From contig WHTZ01000057.1 in NCBI GenBank assembly GCA_009377495.1, positions 1-41,964 on the forward strand: DNA of 41,964 nucleotides, in the 5' to 3' direction. The notes under the pieces were generated by a model that saw only the letters and a list, made by a program, of their open reading frames with translations, made no database searches and had not been told where the DNA came from. The number at the start of each line of letters is the position of its first letter. Positions within the stretch are counted from its first letter, which is position 1. Both the position numbers and the translations under genes were made by a program. This DNA is from Luteitalea sp. Lineage in GTDB: Bacteria; Acidobacteriota; Vicinamibacteria; Vicinamibacterales; Vicinamibacteraceae. Of the stretch, positions 25,000 through 33,251 are shown piece after piece.

Positions 25000-27681
25000 G
25001 GTCCGGAGCGCGACCAGCGGGTCGACCGTCGCCGCTCGCCAAGCGGGGACGAGGCTCGCCAACAGCGCTACCGCCCCGAGGACGAGCACGACACCCGCGA
25101 AGGTCACCGGATCGGTTGCGCTGACGTCAAAGAGCTGGCTTTCCAATAGGCGCGTGAGCGCGAGCGCGCCTCCCGTCCCGAGGCTGAGACCAATGACGAC
25201 GAGCACCAGGGCCTCGCGGACAACGGTTTCGACAAGCGTGCGCGGGGATGCGCCGAGCGCGATCCGAATCCCGATCTCGTGCGTCCGTTGCGCGACGGCG
25301 AAGCTGAGGAGCCCGAAGATGCCCACCGCCGCGAGGATCAGCGCCACCGCCGAGAACAGGCTGAGAAGCGTCGTGAAAAAGCGGGGGCGGGAGACCGAAT
25401 CGGCCAGGACCTGCTCAAACGTCCGGAACTCGGGGGCGGGAAGGTTGGGATCGAGGGCCTTGAGCTCACGCCGAATCGTCGAGGTCAGGGCGAGCGGGTC
25501 GCCGGCTGCACGAACGACAATCGACATCGACGAGAGCGGCACCTGCGCGTGGGCGAAGTAGGCCTCAGGTTCAGGCTCCCGCTCCAAGCCACGGCTCCGC
25601 ACGTCACCAACTACGCCTACGATCGTGAACGCGTACGCCGCCTCCTCGATGGGGTCGTACCCAAAGTCGAGGAGCCGTCGCCCTAGGGGATCCTCACCCG
25701 CGAACAACCGCTCCGCAGCTGCCTCGTTGATCACAACCGTCGGAAGGCTGCCGGTGCTGTCCTGCTCGGTAATGCCGCGGCCTCGCAGGATAGGCACACC
25801 CATAGTCTGGAAGAATGCCGGGCTTACGAGGCGTACGTTGAGCTCTTCCTCACCGGGGGAAGAAACATGTGCTCCTCGAACCCCGCGCAGCGTTCGCCCT
25901 TCGACACGGAGGCGGGTATCGAAGGCGGACGTTTGCCCGATCGGAAGTCGAGAGATAGCGGCGGCCGACCGCACACCGGGATGCTGCTCGACGCGCTCCA
26001 AGAACCGGCCGTAGAATGCGCGGACCTGCCCATCCGATCCGTAGGCCGCACCAGGCAGGCTGAGCCGGAACGAGAGGATTCGTTCAGTCCGGAAGCCCGA
26101 GTCGACCGAGGTGAGCCGGACAAAGCTCTCGAGAAGAAGTCCGGCCCCGACGAGGAGTACGACCGCCAGTGCGAGCTGACCGACCACGAGCGCGCCGCGG
26201 AACCGCTGTCCTCGCTGCGAGCCGAGGCCACTCCTTCCGCCGGATTGCAGCGTCACTGCCAACTCATCGCCGGCGGCCCGGAAAGCGGGAAGGAGCCCTG
26301 CCAGCACACTGGCAGCGATCGCGATGCCGAATGCGAAGGCCAGGACAGTGCCGTCCACACGGATGGCTTCGAGGCGCGGCAACTCTTCAGGCCACATGGT
26401 GACGAGCCTCTCCGTAGCCCAGAACGCCAGCAGGAGGCCAAGCAGGCCGCCGCCGAGGCCAAGCACCAGCGATTCGGTCACAAGCTGTCGAACGATTCGG
26501 CCGCGCCGAGCCCCAAGCGCCGCTCGCACGGCAACCTCTTCGCGCCGGCCCGCGGCCCGGGCAAGGAGCAGGCCGGCCACGTTGGCGCTGGCGATGAAGA
26601 GCACCAGTCCGACGGCCCCGAAGAGGAGGAGGAGCGGCGTCCGAACATCGCCGACGAGCTCCTCATGAAGCGGCCTCGCTGTGAAGCTCGTCCCTGTGTT
26701 CGTCTCTGGGAAGCGCTCTTCGAGGTAGCGGCCGAGCGAACGAAGCTCGGCTCGGGCCGCTTCCAAGCTCACTCCGGGACGGAGGCGCGCAAGTGCGGGG
26801 ACGTTCGAGTTTCGATAGCGGCCCTCCGTGGTCGTTGCCGAGAAGTACCCTCCGTATCCCAGAGGTGCCCAGAGGGCGCACTCCCCCGGAAAGTCGAAGC
26901 CCGGTGGCATGACACCGATCACCGTATGCGGGGTCTCATCGAGCAGGATCGCTCGGCCGATGACGTCGAGATCGCCGCCAAATTGCTGCTGCCAGAGCGC
27001 GTGACCGAGCACGACGACGCGCTCTCCGCCCGGCTCGTTCTCCTCTGGACGGAACGTACGGCCCAGAAGCGGGTCCACACCGAGCGCCTCGAAGAAACCC
27101 GCGCTCACACTCGCGCCCTCTAACCTCTGTGCCTCGCCGACGCCCACCAGCGTGGCGTCATCCGGGAGGTGCGCGGCGATTTCGGCGAACGAACGAGTCT
27201 CCTCCTCGCGCAAGCTCATAAAGTTCGGCGGCGAGAGAACGCGGTCACTCGGTCCTTCACCCTCGATCAGCGTGTGGAGCATCACCACCCGGTTCTGCTC
27301 GTCGAACGGCAGTGATCGCAAGAGAACTCCATGCACGATGCTGAAGGTCGCGGTCGTCATGCCGATGCCGAGCGCAAGCGTCAAAACGGCGGCAGCCGTG
27401 AAGCCCGGGCTCTTGCGGAGCGTGCGGGTGGCATGGCGAACATCCTGCGCGCAGTCCTCGAAGAGGCGGGTGCCGCGCGCATCGCGACTCTCCTCCTTGA
27501 GCGCCTCGACGTTGCCGAAGCCGCGCCGCACGGCGAATCGCGCTTCGGCGGGGCTCATGCCGCCTGCGATGTGTCGGTCGATGTCCTTTTCGAGGTGGTA
27601 GCGCAGCTCCTCATCGAGCTCCTGCTCCACCTGGCCTCGCCGGAACAGGGCGCGCAGCCGCAGCTTCAGTTGGCTCAGCAC
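24994..27681 (-). CDS. ADOP-type MacB/FtsX orphan ABC permease (ADOP3)
   Basis: The 895-aa paralogue of ADOP2 has all domains present: ADOP N-segment (EELRYHLEKDIDRHIAGGMS), TM1 (AAVLTLALGIGMTTATFSIV), two periplasmic MacB_PCD domains and two FtsX blocks, ending DPLVALRTE. It carries an extra loop (RGVRGAHVSSPGEEELNVR) in the second periplasmic domain that ADOP2 lacks. The chosen GTG has GGAGG five bases upstream; the frame is open further, into padR, and a GTG overlapping the padR stop (GTGA, about 27702) is an alternative coupled start. It is the first permease after padR and probably controlled by it. Confidence 0.88.
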   Translation of the reverse strand: MLSQLKLRLRALFRRGQVEQELDEELRYHLEKDIDRHIAGGMSPAEARFAVRRGFGNVEALKEESRDARGTRLFEDCAQDVRHATRTLRKSPGFTAAAVLTLALGIGMTTATFSIVHGVLLRSLPFDEQNRVVMLHTLIEGEGPSDRVLSPPNFMSLREEETRSFAEIAAHLPDDATLVGVGEAQRLEGASVSAGFFEALGVDPLLGRTFRPEENEPGGERVVVLGHALWQQQFGGDLDVIGRAILLDETPHTVIGVMPPGFDFPGECALWAPLGYGGYFSATTTEGRYRNSNVPALARLRPGVSLEAARAELRSLGRYLEERFPETNTGTSFTARPLHEELVGDVRTPLLLLFGAVGLVLFIASANVAGLLLARAAGRREEVAVRAALGARRGRIVRQLVTESLVLGLGGGLLGLLLAFWATERLVTMWPEELPRLEAIRVDGTVLAFAFGIAIAASVLAGLLPAFRAAGDELAVTLQSGGRSGLGSQRGQRFRGALVVGQLALAVVLLVGAGLLLESFVRLTSVDSGFRTERILSFRLSLPGAAYGSDGQVRAFYGRFLERVEQHPGVRSAAAISRLPIGQTSAFDTRLRVEGRTLRGVRGAHVSSPGEEELNVRLVSPAFFQTMGVPILRGRGITEQDSTGSLPTVVINEAAAERLFAGEDPLGRRLLDFGYDPIEEAAYAFTIVGVVGDVRSRGLEREPEPEAYFAHAQVPLSSMSIVVRAAGDPLALTSTIRRELKALDPNLPAPEFRTFEQVLADSVSRPRFFTTLLSLFSAVALILAAVGIFGLLSFAVAQRTHEIGIRIALGASPRTLVETVVREALVLVVIGLSLGTGGALALTRLLESQLFDVSATDPVTFAGVVLVLGAVALLASLVPAWRAATVDPLVALRTE

Positions 27682-27698
27682 CTCGGCCTCCGTTCTCC

Positions 27699-28031
27699 TC
27701 ACCGCGTCTGCAGGATCAGTTCGAGCGCTGTGGAGAATCGCTCCCACGTCTCACGCTCGGCGGCCAATTGCCTTCGCCCAGCGGTCGTCAACGCGTAGAA
27801 CTTCGCCCGTCGGTTGTTCTCCGACGCTCCCCACTTCGAGCTGATCCACCCGCGCGCCTCGAGGCGGTGCAACGCGGGATACAGCGACCCGTAGTTGACG
27901 CTCAAGATGTCTTGGGACAGCACTTGAATGCGCTGCGTGATGTCCCAGCCGTTGGCGGGCCCGCTCTGGAGCAGTTTGAGCACGATCAAATCGAGCGTTC
28001 CTGCCAGGAGGTCAGTCTTGTTCTTTCCCAC
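27699..28031 (-). CDS. PadR-family transcriptional regulator
   Basis: The 110-aa winged-helix protein has DLLAGTLDLIVLKLLQSGP, GWDITQRIQVLSQDILSVNYGSLYPALHRLEARGWI and FYALTTAGRRQLAAER, the PadR signature; the C-terminal helix for dimerisation is short. It starts at GTG with AGAGGAG six bases upstream. PadR genes commonly head ADOP operons, where they are thought to repress the permease genes. It is the first gene of the leftward PadR-ADOP3-ADOP2-ADOP1-sigma-membrane protein-M23 series. Its start region (TCCTCTTG) recurs at the ADOP remnant near 33220. Confidence 0.9.
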   Translation of the reverse strand: MGKNKTDLLAGTLDLIVLKLLQSGPANGWDITQRIQVLSQDILSVNYGSLYPALHRLEARGWISSKWGASENNRRAKFYALTTAGRRQLAAERETWERFSTALELILQTR

Positions 28032-28062
28032 GTGTCTCCTCTTGTTGATCTCGATGTGACAG

Positions 28063-28092
28063 ACTGTACTTGCCCTCCGTCTAGATTGTCAA
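28063..28092 (-). promoter_or_regulatory. Housekeeping-type promoter of padR
   Basis: On the minus strand a perfect TTGACA -35 and a TACAGT -10 are separated by 18 bases; the spacer contains a TCTAGA palindrome. The -10 lies about 30 bases before the GTG start. The same arrangement recurs at the ADOP remnant, supporting a real and conserved promoter. Confidence 0.65.
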
Positions 28093-28119
28093 GAGATCAC
28101 AGCAGCCGGAGATCACAGC
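28093..28119 (-). promoter_or_regulatory. Two 11-bp direct repeats abutting the padR -35 box
   Basis: GCTGTGATCTC occurs twice, 16 bases apart, and the second copy touches the TTGACA box. The position suggests a binding site for an activator or for PadR itself. Only a degenerate single copy (CCGTGACCTC) stands at the same place in the remnant promoter at 33252. Confidence 0.4.
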
Positions 28120-28621
28120 TGCAACCACGTCATGACCACGCCCAACACGAGTCGGCATCGTGGTCAACATCACGCGGCGCTCGCGTGCCGACAACGATCG
28201 GCCGCGGGAAGTGCTGAAGCGCCGCGGAGAAGCTAGGGCGAACGCACCGCCAGCGCATCCGCCCGTGTGACACGCATTTTTCGACGGGTCGCCCGTGCTC
28301 GGTCCGCGTGCCAGGATGCCTCCCGACGGCCCCCACGGTCCGTCTAGCGTCCGTTCTCATCGCGGGAAGGGCGCGGAGACCCTCGGACCGCAGTCGCGGC
28401 GCCTAATGGCGTACAAGCCGTTGCAAATACAGAGGGTTATCATGGTGCATGCCTTCTATGGAGCTTCTGCCTGCGATCCCTGACGCTCCGATCCCTCCGC
28501 CGCTGGCCCAGCGCCCGACACGGGGCAGGCGGTCCTGGAAGACGCCGAGGGCCCGTACGTTTCCGCGGAAACGTCGCGACGGAAGAACACTCGAATCGGC
28601 CAATGGGCTTCGTTTGGCACG
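28120..28621. other. About 500 bp without a recognisable gene, between padR and the GH95 remnant
   Basis: Short open frames exist on both strands but none has a convincing start, SD or family motif. From about 28480 a plus-strand frame runs in phase into the GH95 N-terminus (ending SRRKNTRIGQW before the ATG). It may be an N-terminal extension or chance. No repeat or RNA gene is seen. Confidence 0.5.
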
Positions 28622-29143
28622 ATGCTGATCGCTGCCATCACGGCGTGGAACGTCCAGCCCGGCGCGCAGCCTGCAGCGGATGCCGCCACGCGTCTTTGGT
28701 ACCGGCAGCCTGCCAAGGCGTGGTTGAGGCGCTGCCGGTCGGCAACGGCCGGCTCGGCGCCATGGTGTTCGGCGATCCGGCCCGTGAGCGTCTCCAACTG
28801 AACGAGGATTCGCTGTGGTCAGGTGGCCCTCAGGACGCCGACAATCCCTCAGCGCGTGACGCCCTCCCGAAGATCCGCGCGCTGCTGTGGGAGGACCGCT
28901 ACGCGGATGCGGAAGCGCTCGCCGACCGTACGCTGATCTGCCGCGGCCCCGGAAGCGGCCGGGCCAAGGGCGCGCGGCTCGCCTACGGGTCGTATCAAAC
29001 ACTCGGCGATCTCTCGCTCACCTTCGCGACCCACGATCACGCCACCGATTACTCCCGCGAGCTCGATCTCGACAGTGCCGTCACGCGTGTCAACTATCGG
29101 CTCGGTCAGGCGTCCTGTACGCGCGAGGTGTTTGCAAGCCACC
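28622..29143 (+). pseudogene. GH95-type glycoside hydrolase, N-terminal remnant
   Basis: The start MLIAAITAWNV (secretion-like) leads to RLWYRQPAKAW, the classical N-terminus of GH95 (alpha-L-fucosidase/galactosidase). The frame is then lost by one base and resumes as VEALPVGNGRLGAMVFG, RLQLNEDSLWSGGPQD, YQTLGDLSLTF and SCTREVFASHP. After FASHP the sequence switches abruptly to the 3' end of the copy-2 membrane protein gene, so more than 75% of the roughly 750-aa enzyme is gone. Two defects (frameshift and truncation) make it non-functional. The right junction marks the edge of the duplicated block. Confidence 0.75.
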
Positions 29144-29148
29144 CGCCT

Positions 29149-29763
29149 TCATCGACGGATGCCGGCGTGCGAGCGGCCCGTCCCGCCGTTGCGCTCGAAG
29201 CTCTGAATGGAACCGTCCAGCTCTCGTCTCAGACCCGCGAGTGTGGCGGCTGCGCGCTGATTCAACCAATAGAGGAGCGCGCCGACCGCAATGGTGATCG
29301 CCGTGTAAACAGCCGAGAAGGTCGGTGATGCGGCGCCAGCCACCACCAGATTGACACCAATGAGCAGCGGGAGGATGTACCACCAGAGCACGGATCGGAG
29401 CAACCTGATCTGCGCGTCGACGCGATCGCGCGCCCGCCGGCAGAACTCATTCAAGGGCAGGTCAGGCTCTGGGGGGCGAGTCTCCCTGCGTGTGCGATGG
29501 AAATGGAGCACGATGAACACGGCGGTAACTACCGTGAAGATCGCGCCCGCACGGGTCAACGAGCTGGCCGGACGCCACGCGACGACGCTGAAGAACGCGA
29601 TCACCCCGACGGCCGCTATCGTCTCGATGAGATCGCGGCGGAACACGTGCCGATCCAGCTTGCGCACGCGGTGCTCGATAGCCGTGGTGGCATCTTCCGC
29701 GCGTTCGCTCTCCGTGTCCAGCGGACGGTGCTGCCATGCGTCTTTGCATCGCTCGACGGTCAT
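29149..29763 (-). CDS. 204-aa membrane protein coupled to the ECF sigma gene (copy 2)
   Basis: It is a near-identical twin of the protein at 18795-19409, with the same four predicted membrane helices and the same N-terminal CKDAWQHRP segment; substitutions such as FTVVTAV for FTGVAAV are conservative. The SD GGAGG lies in the sigma gene and the ATG follows its stop by one base. The open frame is intact although its sigma partner is frameshifted. Directly after its stop the sequence becomes the GH95 remnant, so the M23-like gene that follows copy 1 is missing here. Confidence 0.75.
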   Translation of the reverse strand: MTVERCKDAWQHRPLDTESERAEDATTAIEHRVRKLDRHVFRRDLIETIAAVGVIAFFSVVAWRPASSLTRAGAIFTVVTAVFIVLHFHRTRRETRPPEPDLPLNEFCRRARDRVDAQIRLLRSVLWWYILPLLIGVNLVVAGAASPTFSAVYTAITIAVGALLYWLNQRAAATLAGLRRELDGSIQSFERNGGTGRSHAGIRR

Positions 29764-29764
29764 C

Positions 29765-30186
29765 TTACGCCTCCACGTATCGGGTCATGAACGCCTTCTT
29801 CAACCGATTGAGCTTGACGCCGACGTGGCTCTCGGTCAGCCCCGTGATGGCTGCCATCTCGGCATAGCTCAGGTCCTCGAGATAGAGAAGAAACAGCGCT
29901 CGGTCCACGCCGTCGAGTGTGGCGATGAACTCGTCGAGGCACTTGTTAGCGGCTCGACGTTCGCGCGTCGGCGCCAGGTGAGCGCGGTGTTCAGCGCTAC
30001 CCGGTACACCCACGTATCGAGACTCGATCGTCCCTCGAACCGCTCGAAGCTGCGCCAGAGCTGCAGCAGGATCTCCTGAGCAAGGTCATGTGCCTCGTCT
30101 CCGCGGGCGTAGGCACGCGCTATCGCCAGGAGCCGCCGGCGGTTGGCGGTCAACATGGCCTCGAATCGCTCGTGGAAGTCGGTCAT
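29765..30186 (-). pseudogene. ECF sigma factor, frameshifted (copy 2)
   Basis: Region 2 is present (MTDFHERFEAMLTANRRRL, EAHDLAQEILLQLWRSFERF, SSLDTWVYRVALNTALTWRR) and so is region 4 (LSYAEMAAITGLTESHVGVKL), but they are in different frames. Compared with copy 1, 61 bases of the linker are missing, exactly between two GTCGAGG repeats. 61 is not a multiple of 3, so translation from region 2 runs into ...SSSPHSTAWTERC and stops early. The ATG has only a weak GGTG upstream; another ATG lies at 30234. Confidence 0.8.
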
Positions 30187-30232
30187 ACGCACCTGCAGCA
30201 AGCCGACTCCGGCACACCGGCTTCTGTCAGGC

Positions 30233-30261
30233 ATTAGTCGCGGAGCGGTCGCGATTCTTAC
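30233..30261 (-). promoter_or_regulatory. Putative ECF-type promoter of the sigma gene (copy 2)
   Basis: The GTAAGAATC and CGACTAAT elements and their spacing match those at copy 1. Here the -10 lies about 45 bases before the sigma ATG, a normal leader length, supporting an autoregulated sigma gene. The functional call is inference. Confidence 0.4.
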
Positions 30262-30273
30262 GGCACGGATGGA

Positions 30274-32973
30274 TCACTCGTGCCGCAGCGCGACCATGGG
30301 GTCGATTCTCGCGGCGCGACGCGCTGGGAGGTATGCCGCAATGGTTGCGACGACGAGGAGCACGGACGCGGATACCGAGAGTGTCGCGGCATCCGTCGGT
30401 TGGACACCGAAGAGGAGGCTGGCGGCGGCGCGAGCCGCGAGAAGGCTCAATGGAAGGCCGATGGCCACTCCGATACTCGCCATGATCAGAGCCTCGCGCA
30501 CGACCTGCCAGCTCACGGCAGTGGCAGACGCGCCGAGCGCCATGCGGATGCCGATCTCGCTCGTGCGCCGGACGACGGTGTAGGCCATCACACCGTGGAG
30601 GCCAATTGCCGCGAGCAGGAGTCCGAGGATGCCAAATCCGCCAGACAGCATCGCAACCAACCGCTCCCGGACGAAGACGTGGTCGACCTGCTCCTCCATC
30701 ATGGCAATGTTCGTCACGAAGATAGCCGGACCGATCTCGCGAATCTGCCGACGGACCGCATCGATGAGCGAAGCGGCGTCAGCGGTCGCTCGGACCGCAA
30801 GCGTCGGGAATCCTAGGGGCTGAACAGACTGAAGCACCGGCACGTAGAGAAGCGGCGGGGCTTCATCACGTGCCCTCAGATGCTTGGAGTCTCCGACCGT
30901 GCCAATAACAGAGTAGACCCCGCCGTACACCTCTCCCGAGCTCTCAAACCGACTTGTCTCCACGCGGGCTCCCAACGGGTTGCGATCGCCGAAATAGGAT
31001 CGGGCGGCCGTTTCGTTCAAGATGGCGACTCGCGGTGTTGTCGGTCCATCGCGCGACGTGAAGGTGCGGCCGAGCCGAAGGGGAATCCCCATCGTTTCAA
31101 AGTATTCGGGAGAGACCTCGTTATAAAACATGTGCTGATCGTGTTCGACGCCAAGGAGATTGACGCCCGTCCCGTAGCTGGTTCCGCTCAAGGGCGTATG
31201 CCGCGATAGACTCGCCGAGCGTACGCCGGGTAGCGTCCGGACTCGATCCAGAATGCTCGTCCAGAGTGTAGGAAGGCTCTGGTGCGGATAGCGGGACTCG
31301 AGTGGTTCGATGTCCAACGTGAGCACGTTGGCCGGCCGGAATCCAAGATCAAGCGCCTTCAGGTTGCTGAGTGTGTGGGCAAACAAACCGGCGCCCACCA
31401 AAAGGACGAGCGACAGCGTCACCTGACAGACGACGAGCACACGTCCGACCGGCAGACGCAGTCGAGCGCTCGCGGCACGACCCACCCCATCCTTGATATC
31501 CGCATACGGTTCAACTCTCGCTGCGCGAAGAGCAGGCACGAGACCGAAGAGTATCCCCGTGATCAAGCACAGTGCAGCCGTAAAGAACAGGACCCGCAGA
31601 TCGAGCTGCAGGTCGAGAAGAATGGGAGAGCGTCCCACGGCAAAGAACCGAGCAAGAGCTCGAACGCCCCAGCCTGCGAACAGGAGGCCAACGGCCGAGC
31701 CCGTAGCAAATAGCAAAAGTGACTCGGCGAGCAATTGGCGCACGAGGCGGAACCGGCTGGCACCAATCGCCATCCGCACCGCAAATTCCCGCCGACGAGC
31801 TGTTGCTCGCGCTAACAGTAGGTTGGCAATGTTGGTACAGGCAATGAGCAAGACGAGGCCTACGATCCCAGTCAAGAGGAGGAGTGGCTTCGAAAACTGG
31901 TTGCGGAGGAAGGAATCCCCGCGCGAAGCTGGCGTGAGCTCGATGCCGTCGAAGTCACGCTCTTCCGCTGAAAAGCCGGCGTCGCGTATGAACCCTTCCC
32001 AGATCGGGTCAATCTCGGCATGAGCCCGCTCGGGCGAGAGACCAGGCTCGAGACGTGCCACGGCGCCGAGCCACCAATAGTGGCTGTCGCGACGTTGCTC
32101 CGCGCTCACCACCGTAATAGGAATGGTGACATCGACACGATGCCCCAGAGACAGCCCGAAGAACTCCGGAGGGGTCACGCCAACGATGGTGAGTGCGCGG
32201 TCCTCAGTTCGCTCCTGCCCTTCACTCGTGCTTCGCTCACCCGTATAGCCGACTGTCTTGCCGACAATATTCGGGTCGCCACCAAACCGACGTTGCCAGT
32301 AGTGGTAGCTGAGAACCGCCACCGGTGGATCGAGTCGCTCGTCGGACGGCTCGAAGGTTCGACCAAGCACGGCTTCGACGCCGAGCACGTCGAAATAGCT
32401 CGCCGAGGCTACCTGGCCTGACGCGCGCTCGGCACGACCATCGATCGTGAGCGCCAACTCTCGGGAAGCAAACGCCGCCATGCCAGAAAACGATTGGCTG
32501 TGATCGCGCAATCGTTCGAAGGCGGGATACGGAGGTGCGCCCTGGTTGCCGTCGGATCCAACAACATCTAGGAAGAACAGTTGGCCGGGCTCGTGCACCG
32601 GGATGGTCTTCAAGAGAATGGCATCGACAATGGTGAAGATGGCTGTGTTGGCACCCATCCCGAGGGCGATTGTGAGCACGGCGACGGCGGCGAAGCCAGG
32701 AGATCGATGTAACACGCGCAGGGCATATCGCAGGTCTGCGAGGAGGTCTTCGACGAGTCGTATGCCCCGCGCATCACGACTCTCCTCCTTGAGCGCCTCG
32801 ACGTTGCCGAAGCCGCGCCGCACGGCAGAGCGTGCTTCGTCGGGGCTCATGCCGCGGGCGATGTGCCGTTGGATATCTCTTTCCAGGTGGTAGGACAGCT
32901 CCTCGTCGAGCTCTTCCTCCATGGTGGCTCTCCGAAACAATGCTCGTAGCCGCAGCTTCAGCCAGTTCAGCAT
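30274..32973 (-). CDS. ADOP-type MacB/FtsX orphan ABC permease (ADOP4)
   Basis: The 899-aa paralogue of ADOP1 has all parts: ADOP N-segment, TM1 (AVLTIALGMGANTAIFTIV), first MacB_PCD domain, FtsX helices (LLLTGIVGLVLLIACTNIAN), second periplasmic domain in full (VRSASLSRHTPLSGTSYG ... RVAILNETAARSYFG) and C-terminal block ending RRAARIDPMVALRHE. A charged insert (GERSTSEGQERTE) in the first periplasmic domain is absent from ADOP1. The ATG after GAGAACGG starts the conserved sequence; the frame opens further, through the composite palindrome. Lacking its own padR and upstream permeases, it now stands directly downstream of a remnant promoter. Confidence 0.87.
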   Translation of the reverse strand: MLNWLKLRLRALFRRATMEEELDEELSYHLERDIQRHIARGMSPDEARSAVRRGFGNVEALKEESRDARGIRLVEDLLADLRYALRVLHRSPGFAAVAVLTIALGMGANTAIFTIVDAILLKTIPVHEPGQLFFLDVVGSDGNQGAPPYPAFERLRDHSQSFSGMAAFASRELALTIDGRAERASGQVASASYFDVLGVEAVLGRTFEPSDERLDPPVAVLSYHYWQRRFGGDPNIVGKTVGYTGERSTSEGQERTEDRALTIVGVTPPEFFGLSLGHRVDVTIPITVVSAEQRRDSHYWWLGAVARLEPGLSPERAHAEIDPIWEGFIRDAGFSAEERDFDGIELTPASRGDSFLRNQFSKPLLLLTGIVGLVLLIACTNIANLLLARATARRREFAVRMAIGASRFRLVRQLLAESLLLFATGSAVGLLFAGWGVRALARFFAVGRSPILLDLQLDLRVLFFTAALCLITGILFGLVPALRAARVEPYADIKDGVGRAASARLRLPVGRVLVVCQVTLSLVLLVGAGLFAHTLSNLKALDLGFRPANVLTLDIEPLESRYPHQSLPTLWTSILDRVRTLPGVRSASLSRHTPLSGTSYGTGVNLLGVEHDQHMFYNEVSPEYFETMGIPLRLGRTFTSRDGPTTPRVAILNETAARSYFGDRNPLGARVETSRFESSGEVYGGVYSVIGTVGDSKHLRARDEAPPLLYVPVLQSVQPLGFPTLAVRATADAASLIDAVRRQIREIGPAIFVTNIAMMEEQVDHVFVRERLVAMLSGGFGILGLLLAAIGLHGVMAYTVVRRTSEIGIRMALGASATAVSWQVVREALIMASIGVAIGLPLSLLAARAAASLLFGVQPTDAATLSVSASVLLVVATIAAYLPARRAARIDPMVALRHE

Positions 32974-33000
32974 CCGTTCTCCGCTCTTCTCATCGCTACG

Positions 33001-33067
33001 GACGGCGCCCCAAAAGCCACCCCACGCGGGCTGCCCGCGTGGGGACCCCGGCAAGGGGCGCCCTACT
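33001..33067. repeat. Composite nested palindrome upstream of ADOP4
   Basis: This is essentially identical to the element at 22197, with one extra G in the right arm. Inner hairpin: CCCACGCGGG-CTG-CCCGCGTGGG. Its GTAG head supplies the stop of the ADOP remnant. The conservation shows it was carried along in the duplication. Confidence 0.8.
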
Positions 33068-33213
33068 CGGTCCGGAGCGCGACCAACGGGTCGACCGTTG
33101 CCGCTCGCCACGCCGGCACGAGGCTCGCCAGGAGCGCCGTGGCTCCGAGGACGAGCGCCACGATGGCGAAGGTCACCGGATCGGTCGCGCTGACGTCAAA
33201 GAGCTGGCTTTCC
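33063..33213 (-). pseudogene. ADOP permease, C-terminal remnant
   Basis: The last 50 codons of an ADOP2/3-type permease are preserved in frame: ESQLFDVSATDPVTF, LVLGATALLASLVPAWRAA and DPLVALRTE. Upstream of the joint (CTTTCC, then six bases) the sequence becomes the padR upstream region (ACGTGTCTCCTCTTG). So padR and about 94% of the permease have been removed. It shows that the second block once had the same PadR-ADOP head as the first. Confidence 0.8.
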
Positions 33214-33251
33214 GATCCGACGTGTCTCCTCTTGTTCCTCTATACGTTTGG

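Larger units (their letters stand above)
29149..33067 (-). repeat. Duplicated block, copy 2 (ADOP4 - sigma - membrane protein)
   Basis: The second copy of the block at 18795-22263 includes the composite palindrome at its upstream end. It is bounded on the left by the GH95 junction (about 29145) and merges on the right into the ADOP remnant and PadR-type promoter. It implies tandem duplication of the operon followed by different losses in each copy. Confidence 0.85.

Noticed and set aside
19746..28031. A MacAB-type efflux pump
   Set aside because: No MacA-like periplasmic adaptor and no ABC ATPase domain (Walker A/signature) is present in any of the permeases or next to them.
28130..28360. 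76-codon minus-strand frame and overlapping plus-strand frames upstream of GH95
   Set aside because: No SD, no motif, no homology pattern; left as an unassigned spacer.
18795..33213. A composite transposon or integron carrying the ADOP blocks
   Set aside because: No transposase, integrase, terminal inverted repeats or target-site duplications could be seen; a simple tandem duplication explains the layout.
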